This document shows, piece by piece, positions 1 to 8,882 of a stretch of DNA of 64,000 nucleotides (positions are counted from its first letter, which is position 1; each line of letters opens with the position of its first letter). The translations under genes were made by a program, and so were the position numbers. The stretch comes from Photobacterium sp. DA100 (GTDB taxonomy: Bacteria > Pseudomonadota > Gammaproteobacteria > Enterobacterales > Vibrionaceae), in the NCBI RefSeq assembly GCF_029223585.1, contig NZ_CP119424.1, positions 1,984,001 through 2,048,000 on the forward strand, written 5' to 3'. Below the pieces are notes generated by a model that was not told the DNA's origin, searched no databases, and worked only from the letters and a program-made list of their open reading frames with translations.

Positions 1-669
1 CTGCAGAAGTGGAATGTCTCGACCTTATTGCTGCATGAAGCCGCACCGGGCCACCATTTCCAAAATGCCTATTCCATCGAATACCCACCGGCCGACAAAC
101 CCGACTACATCCAGAACGTCTGGTACACCGCTTACGCGGAGGGCTGGGCACTCTACACCGAGTGGCTGGGCTTGGAGATGGGCATCTATGGCGAGCTGGA
201 CAGCAGCGGCAAGCCCACCTTCGTCAATGCCACCGGGATGTGCAAACTCGACCTTGACTACCAGACGTTCCAGGGTGGGATCTATACCGATGCTGAAGAG
301 TGCAATGCCCTGCAGTACTTCGGCAGCCTGAACGAAGCCCAACTGCGCAACATGCGCCTGGCCGTGGATACCGGTATCCATGCGAAAGGTTGGAGTATCA
401 AACAAGCTCAGGAGTATATGGATGCGAACTCGGCCCTGGGTAACGGTGATATCGAGTCAGAAAGTTACCGCTACGCCGCCTACGTCGGGCAGGCAGTTTC
501 CTACAAATCGGGCTACTTGGTCATCAAAGAGATGCTGGCAAAAGCACAGACGGAACTGGGCGGTCAATTTGAGTGGGCGTCATTCCATGACCAGTTGCTG
601 AAATACGGCGATCAACCGATGGAAGTGGTCGAGACCAGCATCGAAAACTGGATCAAAACTCAGCAATAA
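1..669 (+). CDS. DUF885 family protein, C-terminal part (cut by left edge)
   Basis: The frame is open from base 1, so the start lies outside the window and about 222 C-terminal residues are visible. It begins just before the HEAAPGHH motif, the HExxxGHH-type putative metal-binding signature of the DUF885 family. Further family blocks follow: AEGWALYTEWLGLE, RLAVDTGIHAKGWS, GQAVSYKSGY and FHDQLLKYG. Family members are often secreted or lipid-anchored putative peptidases, but the N-terminus that would show a signal is missing. The frame is intact to TAA. Substrate is unknown. Confidence 0.9.
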   Translation: MQKWNVSTLLLHEAAPGHHFQNAYSIEYPPADKPDYIQNVWYTAYAEGWALYTEWLGLEMGIYGELDSSGKPTFVNATGMCKLDLDYQTFQGGIYTDAEECNALQYFGSLNEAQLRNMRLAVDTGIHAKGWSIKQAQEYMDANSALGNGDIESESYRYAAYVGQAVSYKSGYLVIKEMLAKAQTELGGQFEWASFHDQLLKYGDQPMEVVETSIENWIKTQQ

Positions 670-1172
670 CAGAAAGCAAACTGTTGCCTGTCCGCTTGCG
701 GGCGGGCAGCAAGAAAAGTAAGAGAGAAAAGAAAAAAATGGGTAAGCACCAAGTTAAAGCAAAAGGTTGGCTGGCCAAGTGGCTTACTCAAGGAACGGTG
801 AACAATAACTATTTACCAGTAACTTACCCGAACGATTATTTGTAGTGATGTTAAACCTTACAGGTACGAAGCATGCAACCTGAATTTAACGAGGGCTACT
901 ATACCCCGCGAGACACACAATAATGTGACATATATCAATCTAGACCCGGTAAATTACGCCCGGAGAGAAGAGTGTGTAACAATATGCAAACGGCCGTAAA
1001 TAAATACGATAAAGCATCAGTTTGTTTATATTTTAACTGGCTCGCCGCCTGTTTGATTCCCACTCCCTACCGATATTGCCCTAACTCTAAAAATTCGTTA
1101 CCGGTGCCTTAATTTCACTTCACTCCATGCCATACTGGCAGCCATGCCCTTTTGAATCGGCCAGGAATACAG
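670..1172. other. intergenic region with a possible small ORF and a CRP/FNR-like site
   Basis: About 500 bases separate the DUF885 gene from the ATP-grasp gene. The only coding candidate is a 35-codon frame at 738-845. A TGTGA-N6-TCAAT sequence at 924-939 resembles a degenerate CRP or FNR half-palindrome. No strong terminator follows the first gene. Otherwise I see nothing recognisable. Confidence 0.5.
738..845 (+). CDS. possible 35-residue small protein
   Basis: ATG at 738 follows a purine-rich stretch (agagagaaaagaaaaaa) that could act as a ribosome binding site. The frame encodes a basic N-terminus (MGKHQVKAKGWLAKWL) and a Tyr/Asn-rich tail ending in NDYL. It has no signal peptide or membrane segment and I recognise no family. 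It lies alone 69 bases after the DUF885 gene on the same strand. It may be a real small protein or a chance frame. Confidence 0.35.
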   Translation: MGKHQVKAKGWLAKWLTQGTVNNNYLPVTYPNDYL

Positions 1173-2336
1173 ATGTTAAGGATCGACAGCAAAGAACGCC
1201 CCCACTGGCGTGAGCTCGCCAAAGAATATGGATTCGGCTTCCACACCATGTACGGCGAGCCCTATTGGGACGAAACCGGCTACTACCAGTTCACCCTCAA
1301 GCAGATAGAGCAAGACCTTGAAGCGCCGACCGAGGAAATCCACCAGATGTGCCTGGAGGTTGTCGATGACGTGGTGGCCGACGAATACTGGCTGCAACGA
1401 TTCCAGATACCGGAAACCATGTGGCAGCCAATCCTCGAGTCGTGGCGCAGCCGAGAGCCTTCGCTCTATTCCCGACTCGATTTTGCCTACGACGGCAACG
1501 GCTTTGCCAAGCTGTATGAGAATAATGCCGATACCCCAACCTCGCTCTATGAAACCGGCTTTTGGCAATGGCTGTGGCTGGAAGATATGGTCAACAGCGG
1601 GGCGATCCGCCGCGACGCCGATCAGTTCAACCTCCTGCAGGAATTGCTGATCGCCCGCTTCCAAACCCTTGCACGCCAGCAACCCGGGCAGACCCTGCAC
1701 TTTTCCTGCTGCAAAGATACCGTCGAAGACAGGGGCACGGTGCAGTATTTGCAAGACTGCGCCAAGGAAGCAGGCCTGTCGACCGCCTTCGTCTTTGTCG
1801 AAGATATCGGGATCAACGGCAAGAAAGAGTTTACAGACTTAGCCGATAAACCCATCCGCTGGATGTTCAAGCTCTATCCCTGGGAGTTCATGCTAAGAGA
1901 AGAATACGCCAAGCACTTGCCATCCAACCCGATCAACTGGCTGGAGCCGATGTGGAAATCAGTGCTCAGCAACAAAGCGCTACTGCCGATGCTTTGGCAC
2001 AAATACAAAGGACACCCGAACTTGCTGCCGGCCTATTTTGCCGATGATCCAGGACTTAGCGAGCTCAAGGACTATGTCATCAAGCCGATATTTGCCCGCG
2101 AAGGCGCCAACATCACGATCGTCGAAAACGGCAGGCAGACCCTGAGGGTGGATGGCCCCTACGGCGATGAGGGAGTGATCTACCAGGCCTACCACCCGCT
2201 GCCGAAATTCAACAATGCCTACACCTTGATCGGCAGTTGGCTGGTAGACGACCGGGCAGGAGGTATCTCCATCAGAGAGGATAGCTCACGCATCACCCAG
2301 GATATGTCACGCTATCTGCCGCATGTTATTTTGTAG
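1173..2336 (+). CDS. YgiC/YjfC-like glutathionylspermidine synthase-family ATP-grasp ligase
   Basis: The protein has 387 residues, the size of E. coli YgiC and YjfC, which correspond to the synthetase half of GspSA without the amidase domain. The start is ATG 1173, preceded by AGGA with good spacing; an in-frame TTG at 1152 lacks this. Family-like blocks include YGFGFHTMYGEPYWDE near the N-terminus, FAYDGNGFAKLYENNADTP (residues ~108-126), and the C-terminal IKPIFAREGANITIV and WLVDDRAGGISIREDSSRIT. Such enzymes ligate peptide-like substrates using ATP; for YgiC-type proteins the physiological product is not established. No ygiB-type partner lies beside it. Confidence 0.88.
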   Translation: MLRIDSKERPHWRELAKEYGFGFHTMYGEPYWDETGYYQFTLKQIEQDLEAPTEEIHQMCLEVVDDVVADEYWLQRFQIPETMWQPILESWRSREPSLYSRLDFAYDGNGFAKLYENNADTPTSLYETGFWQWLWLEDMVNSGAIRRDADQFNLLQELLIARFQTLARQQPGQTLHFSCCKDTVEDRGTVQYLQDCAKEAGLSTAFVFVEDIGINGKKEFTDLADKPIRWMFKLYPWEFMLREEYAKHLPSNPINWLEPMWKSVLSNKALLPMLWHKYKGHPNLLPAYFADDPGLSELKDYVIKPIFAREGANITIVENGRQTLRVDGPYGDEGVIYQAYHPLPKFNNAYTLIGSWLVDDRAGGISIREDSSRITQDMSRYLPHVIL

Positions 2337-2511
2337 GCCCATGCCGGGCGGGATCGCATTTAGCCCGTCAGCCCCCCGAGAGGGGAGCTATACTGAAGAT
2401 TCAATATCTTGAAAAGCTTTGCATTTCTTTGTTACATATTCAGCGCAGCGACAGCCTAAATAAGTATAACAACGGGGCAAAGGACAAGATTCAATCTGCA
2501 TCGGCTCCCCT

Positions 2512-3498
2512 ATGGATAATAACAAGCAACTCTCGGCACTCATTACACTCTCCCTGACAGGCTTGGCTGGGAACGCCCAGGCCGGCACTGAGCAGCGCTA
2601 TGCCGATTACGGCCCACTGAAAACTTATGCCCAGTCTCCCCTGCAGTCGAATGCTCTGACCCCCTTGGTCAGATCCGGCTTCAGCCAGGCGCCGGATACT
2701 GTTGAGCTCTATGCCACCGGTACCATTGCCAGCGTGTGGGCCCACACCGATGAGTACAGCGCCGATTACTACCAAAACGCCCTTTCGATCGGCGGGCTTT
2801 GGCAACTCAACGACCAATGGGCCTTGGAGCTCGACTACACCTGGCGCTTTGCCGCCAACAACCACCTCGACACCCTGACCAAAGCCTTCCATGACTGGTT
2901 CGGTATTGGGCAGAATGGCCGCGATGAAGTTGATGATCACTCCTTCGACATCTCGGTCCCGCAGTACGGAGTCGAAATCCACGACTTCGAAGGCGAAACC
3001 ATCAGCAATGCGTTTTCCCTCTACACCAGCTACCAGCTGCTTGAAAACAAGCATCACGGTCTGTCTCTTGGCGGATCGCTTTATTTCAACTACGTTGGCA
3101 GCGGGCCGTTCAAAACCAGCAATTTCGAACAGGCGCTGCAACTCAATTACAGCTACCGAACAGGCAAGCACAGCATCTATACCCTGCTGGGTTTATCCTA
3201 CCGCCATCATGATGAGGTATTGGCACAAATCAAATACAACAAATTCGCCTTTGCCGCCGGGGTCAGTTACCAATACCAAATCAGCCCCAAACACCGCTTC
3301 ATTACCGAAGTACATGTCTACGAAGGGGCCAGTGATGCGACGTCTGATCTCAGCGAGCCGTCCACCGAGTTTTTACTAGGCTATCGCTACCATACCAAGC
3401 GCGGCGCGATCGAGATGTCGATGATCGAGAATGCCTTCAATATGGATAACAGTACCGATATTGCCTTTACCCTCGGCTACCGCCATCGAATGCAGTGA
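2512..3498 (+). CDS. outer-membrane beta-barrel protein (DUF3187-like)
   Basis: 328 residues. The N-terminus looks like a signal peptide (hydrophobic ITLSLTGLAGNAQA, likely cleaved near residue 24). The remainder is rich in alternating amphipathic strands with aromatic girdles (LSLGGSLYFNYVG, TLLGLSYRHHDEVL, FAAGVSYQYQISPKHRFITEV). It ends in an aromatic strand, FTLGYRHRMQ, typical of barrel C-termini. The C-terminal block IEMSMIENAFNMDNSTDI resembles what I recall of DUF3187. It is monocistronic between unrelated genes. The ribosome binding site is weak. Function is unknown; a barrel in the outer membrane is the safe reading. Confidence 0.7.
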   Translation: MDNNKQLSALITLSLTGLAGNAQAGTEQRYADYGPLKTYAQSPLQSNALTPLVRSGFSQAPDTVELYATGTIASVWAHTDEYSADYYQNALSIGGLWQLNDQWALELDYTWRFAANNHLDTLTKAFHDWFGIGQNGRDEVDDHSFDISVPQYGVEIHDFEGETISNAFSLYTSYQLLENKHHGLSLGGSLYFNYVGSGPFKTSNFEQALQLNYSYRTGKHSIYTLLGLSYRHHDEVLAQIKYNKFAFAAGVSYQYQISPKHRFITEVHVYEGASDATSDLSEPSTEFLLGYRYHTKRGAIEMSMIENAFNMDNSTDIAFTLGYRHRMQ

Positions 3499-3503
3499 TT
3501 CAT

Positions 3504-3523
3504 AATTTACATTGTAAATTTTT
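3504..3523 (+). terminator. possible A+T-rich terminator after the barrel gene
   Basis: AATTTACA-TGTAAATT forms an 8-base inverted repeat followed by a short T run directly after the stop codon at 3498. The stem has no G/C core, so it is a weak candidate. Confidence 0.35.
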
Positions 3524-3652
3524 CAGGCAACCTGCCGCATTATTGTTCCATTAGCATTAAGATACATAAAATAAAAAACACTGTATTGAAGAGAAGCGAT
3601 TTTGCCCCTACCATAGCGGCCATCTTTCTTTGGCCAGCGAAAAACTAGATCT

Positions 3653-4120
3653 GTGAAAAAACCAGACCTTCTTATCTGTACAGCCTTGCTCTCAGCCTGT
3701 TCGTATAATGCTGCGCCAGTTGTCGGCTCCCATGACAAAACCCAGCTCGAGTACGAGCAAGACTTGGCGGAATGCCGTCAGAAGACCCAGGAAGTCGACA
3801 AGGGTGAAGCGGTCCGCACCAGTGCTGCCAATATGGCACTTATCGGCACCGCGGCAGGGGCGCTCGGTGGACTGCTCGCCGATGATGTCGGGATGGGAGA
3901 GAGCATGGTATGGGGCCTGGCTCTTGGGGCCGGTACCGGAGCCGCGATAGGCTCGGTGAAAGCAACCCAGACCCAATCACTGGTATTGCGCCGCTGCATG
4001 GAGCTCAAGGGGTATGAAATCCTCGACGCCGAAGCAGATGAGCTGGCCAATGTCGATATCGAGCCGAACACCGACTCAACAGACGAAGCGACCGATGAGC
4101 AGCAGCTCGTCGCGAACTAG
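3653..4120 (+). CDS. glycine-zipper lipoprotein
   Basis: 155 residues from a GTG start. The N-terminus MKKPDLLICTALLSAC is a lipoprotein signal with lipobox LSAC, so Cys16 would be lipidated. Residues ~60-105 form a glycine-zipper segment (IGTAAGALGGLLAD, GLALGAGTGAAIGS), a feature of small envelope proteins that insert in or span the outer membrane. Two further Cys residues are present (near residues 41 and 115). The tail is acidic and Thr/Asp/Glu-rich. It converges on the LysR gene. Role unknown. Confidence 0.75.
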   Translation: MKKPDLLICTALLSACSYNAAPVVGSHDKTQLEYEQDLAECRQKTQEVDKGEAVRTSAANMALIGTAAGALGGLLADDVGMGESMVWGLALGAGTGAAIGSVKATQTQSLVLRRCMELKGYEILDAEADELANVDIEPNTDSTDEATDEQQLVAN

Positions 4121-4162
4121 GATCTCACCGATTGAACACATGGATGGGTTCCTTGCACCCCG

Positions 4163-5086
4163 CTAGCGCGTCTCGGCGCTAATGGGGTGTTTTTTCACCC
4201 GCAGAGCAAACTGTTCAACCAAAAAGTCCACCAGTACCCGCAGCCGCTTGGGCATCAGCTTGCGTTGCGGATAGACCAAACTGACCGGTACCAGCGGCAT
4301 CTCCCACTGCGGTAAAAGTTGCACCAACCTACCCGAAGCAAAATGCTCGCGGCAAATAAACTCGGGCAGTACGGCAATCCCCAGCCCATCCAGGCAGGCC
4401 GACAGCGAAGCCGTAATGGTGTTGACCCTCAGGCGGTAGGGCAGATCGATACTCACCGCCCCGCCCTCGTGCATCAGGTGCCAGTTGGGAATTTTCACGG
4501 CCTTATTGTGAACTTTGACTTGATGGTGCGGCGGCTTGAGATCTGCCGGGCTTTCAATCATGCCATATTGTTCCAGGTAGTCGGGACTGGCAACCAGCAC
4601 CCGGCGCGATTCCGTCAGCTTCCGAGATACCAAACTTGAGTCGTCCAGTTCGCCGACCTGGGCATAGAGATCAATCCCCTCGCCGATAATATCCACTTCG
4701 CGGTTGGTCATTTCGACATGCAGGGAAACATGCGGGTATTGTTTCAAAAAGGCATTGAGAAAGCCGCCCATCACCTGATGCCCCAACTCGACCGGCATAA
4801 CCACATACAGCCGGCCACGGATCAGATCTTGGTTGGCACTGACTTCTAATTCGGCCTGCCCCATGATTTCCAGCATCTGCACGCAAGACTGGTAAAAGGC
4901 TTCGCCTTCCGGGGTGAGGATCAGGCTGCGGGTCGAACGCGTGATCAACCGCACACCAAGGTGCTCCTCCAGCTCAGCCACTTTGCGGCTTACCGTCGAC
5001 TTAGTCATATCCAATACGTCAGCAGCTTGAGTAAAGCTTCCACAATCAACCACTTGTGAAAAAATCGCTATCGAATTCAAGTCCAT
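4163..5086 (-). CDS. LysR-family regulator, likely of the adjacent EmrAB-type pump
   Basis: About 307 residues when started at MDLNSIAIFSQVV; the frame extends seven codons upstream but this start fits the family. The winged HTH is at residues ~1-60 (FTQAADVLDMTKSTVSRKVAELEEHLGVRLITRSTRSLILT), followed by a CrgA-type substrate-binding domain (PVELGHQVMGGFLNAFLKQYP). It is divergent from the HlyD/EmrB pair with 137 bases between starts. That arrangement suggests it controls the pump and its own synthesis. Effector unknown. Confidence 0.88.
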   Translation of the reverse strand: MDLNSIAIFSQVVDCGSFTQAADVLDMTKSTVSRKVAELEEHLGVRLITRSTRSLILTPEGEAFYQSCVQMLEIMGQAELEVSANQDLIRGRLYVVMPVELGHQVMGGFLNAFLKQYPHVSLHVEMTNREVDIIGEGIDLYAQVGELDDSSLVSRKLTESRRVLVASPDYLEQYGMIESPADLKPPHHQVKVHNKAVKIPNWHLMHEGGAVSIDLPYRLRVNTITASLSACLDGLGIAVLPEFICREHFASGRLVQLLPQWEMPLVPVSLVYPQRKLMPKRLRVLVDFLVEQFALRVKKHPISAETR

Positions 5087-5223
5087 CGCTATCCAGCCTT
5101 CAGCCAATTAGTAAGTTTTCTGCAACAGTGTTTCCTCTTTTTCTTATCTTATCAACCAATCGATATCATTTACAATTTGAAATACTTTCCGAAAGCCAAA
5201 TCTTATAAGTCATAGAGGGTAAA

Positions 5224-6321
5224 ATGGCCGATCATCCCCAAACCACAGCAGCCAGTCCTAGCCATTCACCAGCAGCACCAACCGCGCTCCCCAAGCGCAG
5301 CAAGAAAAAAGCACCATTAGTCGCCACCTTGATCATGCTTTCGCTCGGCGCGTTAGGCGGCGGCTACTGGTTCAGCTATGGCCAATACTTCGAGTCGACC
5401 GATAACGCCTACCTACAAGGGGATATCACTACTATCAGCCCCAAAGTCGGGGGCTACATTACCGAGTCTTTCGTGTCCGATAACCAACAGGTCAAAGCGG
5501 GCGATCTACTGGCGAAAATTGACGACCGGGACTTCGTGGCGGCCTTGGATCAAGCCAAAGCGAATTTAGCCGTCAGCCAAGCGGCTATCGACAACCTCCA
5601 TGCCCAAGAACAATTGCAGCAGACTCAAATCCGCCAGACGCAAAGCCATGTTACCTCGGCCAGCGCCGAGTTCGAGCGTGCCAAGCAGCAGGTCGACCGC
5701 ACCCGCAGTCTGCTCAAGCGTAACTACTCGTCGCAGGATGAACTCGATAGCATGACCTCGCAGCAGAAAGTGACAGCCGCCCAGCTCGAGGAAGCCAAGG
5801 CCAGCTACCAAGGTGCCAAAGATCAGCTTGTGGTTATCGACAGCCAAATCAAACAGGCCGAGGCCGCGGTGACTGAAGCACAGGCACAACTGGAGCAGGC
5901 TGAGCTCAACCTGGCTTACACCAATATCTATGCCCCGGTTGATGGCATCGTGGGCAAACGTAGCTTGCGGGTCGGTCTGTTCGTTCAGCCGGGTATGCCG
6001 CTCATGAGCTTGGTGCCAACCTCCGATGTCTGGATCGAAGCCAACTTCAAGGAAACCCAACTGAGCGGGATCCACAAAGGCCAAACCGTCACCGTAGAGC
6101 TGGATGCCTTCCCCGACCAGCCATTGCAAGGAGTGGTCGATAGCTTCTCGCCGGCAACCGGCGCGAAGTTCGCACTGTTGCCGCCAGAAAATGCCACCGG
6201 CAACTTCACCAAAATTGTCCAGCGGGTCCCGGTGAAAATTACCATTCCTGATCCCAAAGGCCTCGAAGGTCGCTTGATCCCCGGCCTATCGGTGGTAGCG
6301 ACGGTCGATACTCGGGGCTAA
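5224..6321 (+). CDS. EmrA-like periplasmic adaptor (HlyD family)
   Basis: 365 residues, start ATG 5224 after AGAGGG. It has a cytoplasmic N-terminus rich in Pro/Lys, one membrane anchor (~31-52), a first lipoyl half with the family motif STDNAYLQGDITTISPKVGGYI near 57-78, and a long coiled-coil hairpin (~100-215). The second lipoyl half (NLAYTNIYAPVDGIVGKRS) and a beta-barrel domain follow. Such adaptors link an inner-membrane MFS pump to an outer-membrane channel. The pump gene starts three bases after its stop; no TolC gene is nearby. Confidence 0.9.
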   Translation: MADHPQTTAASPSHSPAAPTALPKRSKKKAPLVATLIMLSLGALGGGYWFSYGQYFESTDNAYLQGDITTISPKVGGYITESFVSDNQQVKAGDLLAKIDDRDFVAALDQAKANLAVSQAAIDNLHAQEQLQQTQIRQTQSHVTSASAEFERAKQQVDRTRSLLKRNYSSQDELDSMTSQQKVTAAQLEEAKASYQGAKDQLVVIDSQIKQAEAAVTEAQAQLEQAELNLAYTNIYAPVDGIVGKRSLRVGLFVQPGMPLMSLVPTSDVWIEANFKETQLSGIHKGQTVTVELDAFPDQPLQGVVDSFSPATGAKFALLPPENATGNFTKIVQRVPVKITIPDPKGLEGRLIPGLSVVATVDTRG

Positions 6322-6324
6322 ATC

Positions 6325-7890
6325 ATGGGTGCCGATATTACAACCAACCAACAGCGCCATAGTGCTGGAAGCGAAGCGAACCAAGTTCCCCGTCGCCACT
6401 GGATCGCCTTGTTTGGCGGCCTGATTGGAGCCTTTATGGCGATTTTGGATATCCAGATCACCAACTCCTCACTCAAAGATATTCAGGGGGCACTGTCTGC
6501 CACCCTGGACGAGAGCTCTTGGATTTCCACGTCCTATCTTGTGGCGGAAATGATCGCCATCCCGCTCAGCGGCTGGCTATCGAAAGCTCTGGGCAAGCGC
6601 CGCTACCTGACATGGACCACGGCGATTTTCACCCTGTCATCCTTCCTGTGTTCGCTATCGTGGAACATGAGTTCGATGATTGTCTTCCGGGCCATGCAGG
6701 GCTTCAGCGGCGGAGCCCTGATCCCGCTGGCCTTCTCGCTGGTGATTCAACTGCTACCGATCCAAAAGCGGGCCATCGGGATGGCATTATTCGGTGTGAC
6801 CGCTACCTTTGCCCCGTCAATTGGGCCGACATTCGGCGGCTGGCTAACCGAAAACCTGTCGTGGCACTACATTTTCTATATCAACATCCCGCCGGCGATC
6901 TTGGTGATATCCATGATCCGCTATGGCTTGGATGACGAGCCGCTCAATCTTGGCACCTTGCTCAAGGCGGATTGGTTCGGGATTGTCACCATGGCCCTTG
7001 GGCTTGGCTGTTTGGAAGTGGTGTTGGAAGAGGGCAACCGCGAAGAGTGGTTCAGTTCGAACTTCATTGTCACGCTGGCGATTATCTCGGGCGTTAGCTT
7101 GGTGCATTTTGTTATCAACGAACTGCAGCACGACAAACCGTTGGTTAACCTACGATTGCTGCGCGAGCGGCAGTTTGCTATGTCGTGCCTGGCCTATCTG
7201 ATCCTCGGGATGGCGCTGCTCGGCTCGATATATGTATTGCCGTTGTACCTGACCCAGATCCAACGCTACAACGCGATGGAAATCGGTGAGGTGCTGATGT
7301 GGATGGGCTTCCCGCAGCTGCTGCTGTTCCCCATCGTGCCCAAGCTGGTCCAGTTCATCAAACCTAAATATCTGGTGACATTCGGCTTTACCATGTTTGG
7401 CCTGAGCTGCTACGTCAACACCCATATGACCGTCGATTTCGGCGGCCAGCAGCTGATCCTCTCCATGGTACTGCGCGCTATCGGCAGCCCGTTTATCATG
7501 GTGCCGCTGTCTCTGGTGGCAATGAAGCACATCAGCAAGGCCGACACGCCGGATGCATCGACCCTGACCAACGTGATGCGCAACCTCGGCGGGGCATTCA
7601 GTATCGCGATCATCGCCACGTTATTAGATAACAAAACCCGGGAGCACCTAGGACATATCAAGGAGTCATTGCCCAGTGTCAGTACCAATGGCTGGCAGCA
7701 GTTGTTGCAACAGAGTGATTTCTTTATCAAGGCAGGTAACGATGCCAGCACCGCGATGCAGCAGGCCCAAGCCACACTGCTGTCGACCATGCAGCGCGAT
7801 GCGGCAATTATGGCCTATAACGATGTGTTCCTGATGATGACCGCCTTCCTGGCGTTCGCCGCGGTGCTGATCATGTGTATGGATGATTAA
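6325..7890 (+). CDS. EmrB-like DHA2-family MFS efflux pump
   Basis: 521 residues with many hydrophobic segments, consistent with the 14-TM DHA2 group. The first helix contains FMAILDIQITNSSL, and a motif A-like loop (SGWLSKALGKRRYL) follows helix 2. ALFGVTATFAPSIGPTFGGWL is the motif C-like antiporter block of the DHA subfamilies. It starts three bases after the adaptor stop, so the two are translated together. It probably exports hydrophobic drugs or metabolites by proton antiport. The ATG at 6325 directly follows the adaptor end. Confidence 0.9.
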   Translation: MGADITTNQQRHSAGSEANQVPRRHWIALFGGLIGAFMAILDIQITNSSLKDIQGALSATLDESSWISTSYLVAEMIAIPLSGWLSKALGKRRYLTWTTAIFTLSSFLCSLSWNMSSMIVFRAMQGFSGGALIPLAFSLVIQLLPIQKRAIGMALFGVTATFAPSIGPTFGGWLTENLSWHYIFYINIPPAILVISMIRYGLDDEPLNLGTLLKADWFGIVTMALGLGCLEVVLEEGNREEWFSSNFIVTLAIISGVSLVHFVINELQHDKPLVNLRLLRERQFAMSCLAYLILGMALLGSIYVLPLYLTQIQRYNAMEIGEVLMWMGFPQLLLFPIVPKLVQFIKPKYLVTFGFTMFGLSCYVNTHMTVDFGGQQLILSMVLRAIGSPFIMVPLSLVAMKHISKADTPDASTLTNVMRNLGGAFSIAIIATLLDNKTREHLGHIKESLPSVSTNGWQQLLQQSDFFIKAGNDASTAMQQAQATLLSTMQRDAAIMAYNDVFLMMTAFLAFAAVLIMCMDD

Positions 7891-7913
7891 GGTCGACAAG
7901 GTGGCTCCCAGCA

Positions 7914-8019
7914 AACCGGAGACGATTTTAAAAACGTGCGAGTACATCCATGTAACTCCAACCCTGGAACGCCAGCCCGGGCCATCCATGGCGGGTAGGT
8001 TTTAAAATCATCCCCGGTT
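7914..8019. repeat. ~106-bp palindromic element with two inner hairpins
   Basis: Outer arms at 7914-7933 and 8000-8019 match as reverse complements at 18 of 20 positions. Between them lie two perfect small hairpins, TACATCCATGTA (7943-7954) and GCCATCCATGGC (7981-7992), which share the core CATCCATG. The element sits between the convergent ends of the efflux pump and the RpiR gene. It could be a bidirectional terminator, but the size and nested palindromes look more like a non-autonomous palindromic repeat (MITE- or REP-like). No second copy was noticed in this window. Confidence 0.6.
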
Positions 8020-8062
8020 AGCTGCGTCAGCTGTATCGAAAAATACCAATTTTACGCCTCGA

Positions 8063-8725
8063 CTATGTCAACAACTGCTCCCCCAACTTATCGACCACCT
8101 CCAATATGTGCAGCTGGCTCTCCCGGCTGTACAGCGAAATCCCATCAATCTGCTCTTCCAGATTCACATTGAGATGGCTAATTTGGCTCAGGGTCGAGCC
8201 CCGCAGACTTATCGAGAACACCTTCATACCCTTGCGCTTGGCAGTATGGGCCATCTCCACCACCGCGTTGGTTTCGCCCGACTTGCTGATCAGTACCAAG
8301 ATCCCGGCGCTGGCCATGGTGAGCTGGTGAATATCGGTGATCACCAGATGGGGAATATTGGCCAGCGACAGAAAACGGGACAGGTAATTAACGCTGACTA
8401 TCGACGCGCCGCGGGAGTAGAGGTACACCACATTAGTCGCTTTGAGACCGGAGGCCAGCTTGGCAATCACCGCTTGATCTAACCCTTCCTCTTCCGATGA
8501 CGAGCGCTGGCGCGCCAGATCAGCCGCCAGCTTGTAGCGTAGCTCGGTATAACTGGCATAGCCCATCTTCTTACACACCCGGTTGACAGACGTTGTGGTA
8601 GTCAGCGCCTTGGCGGCGATCTCCTTGGCCGAGATCTCGCCCAATTGCTTAGCGTGGCTAATAATAAATTCATAGATGATGCGTTCGGTCCCACGGAAGG
8701 TATTCATGTAATTTGTTGTCGTCAC
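8063..8725 (-). CDS. RpiR-family regulator with SIS domain
   Basis: Up to 220 residues from GTG 8725; an in-frame ATG at 8707 (MNTFRG) is an alternative and neither has a clear ribosome binding site. The N-terminal RpiR HTH (residues ~10-80; ISAKEIAAKALTTTTSVNRVCKKMGYASYTELRYKL) is followed by a SIS sugar-phosphate-binding domain (~95-215; VVYLYSRGASIVSVNYLSRFL, ILVLISKSGETNAVVEMA). It is divergent from the PTS/alpha-mannosidase operon and is its likely regulator, responding to a phosphorylated sugar. E. coli mngAB uses a GntR regulator instead. Confidence 0.88.
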   Translation of the reverse strand: MTTTNYMNTFRGTERIIYEFIISHAKQLGEISAKEIAAKALTTTTSVNRVCKKMGYASYTELRYKLAADLARQRSSSEEEGLDQAVIAKLASGLKATNVVYLYSRGASIVSVNYLSRFLSLANIPHLVITDIHQLTMASAGILVLISKSGETNAVVEMAHTAKRKGMKVFSISLRGSTLSQISHLNVNLEEQIDGISLYSRESQLHILEVVDKLGEQLLT

Positions 8726-8769
8726 GTCATTGGATGGGCGTATTTAATCGCGAACAACGGATGAAAATC

Positions 8770-8785
8770 CGTGAGTAAGCTCTCA
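8770..8785 (+). promoter_or_regulatory. possible CRP site upstream of the glycosylglycerate PTS operon
   Basis: CGTGA-N6-TCTCA matches the TGTGA-N6-TCACA consensus at 8 of 10 core positions. It lies 98 bases before the EIIBC start and would also serve the divergent RpiR gene. Catabolite control of a PTS operon is expected, but the site is not strong. Confidence 0.35.
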
Positions 8786-8882
8786 AAAGTATCGTCATAC
8801 GCACCTTGTACCAAGAAACCATAACGCTTGCCGATCGCCGCTTTTTATACTGACCGCAGTGTAGAACAATGGATATGAAACC

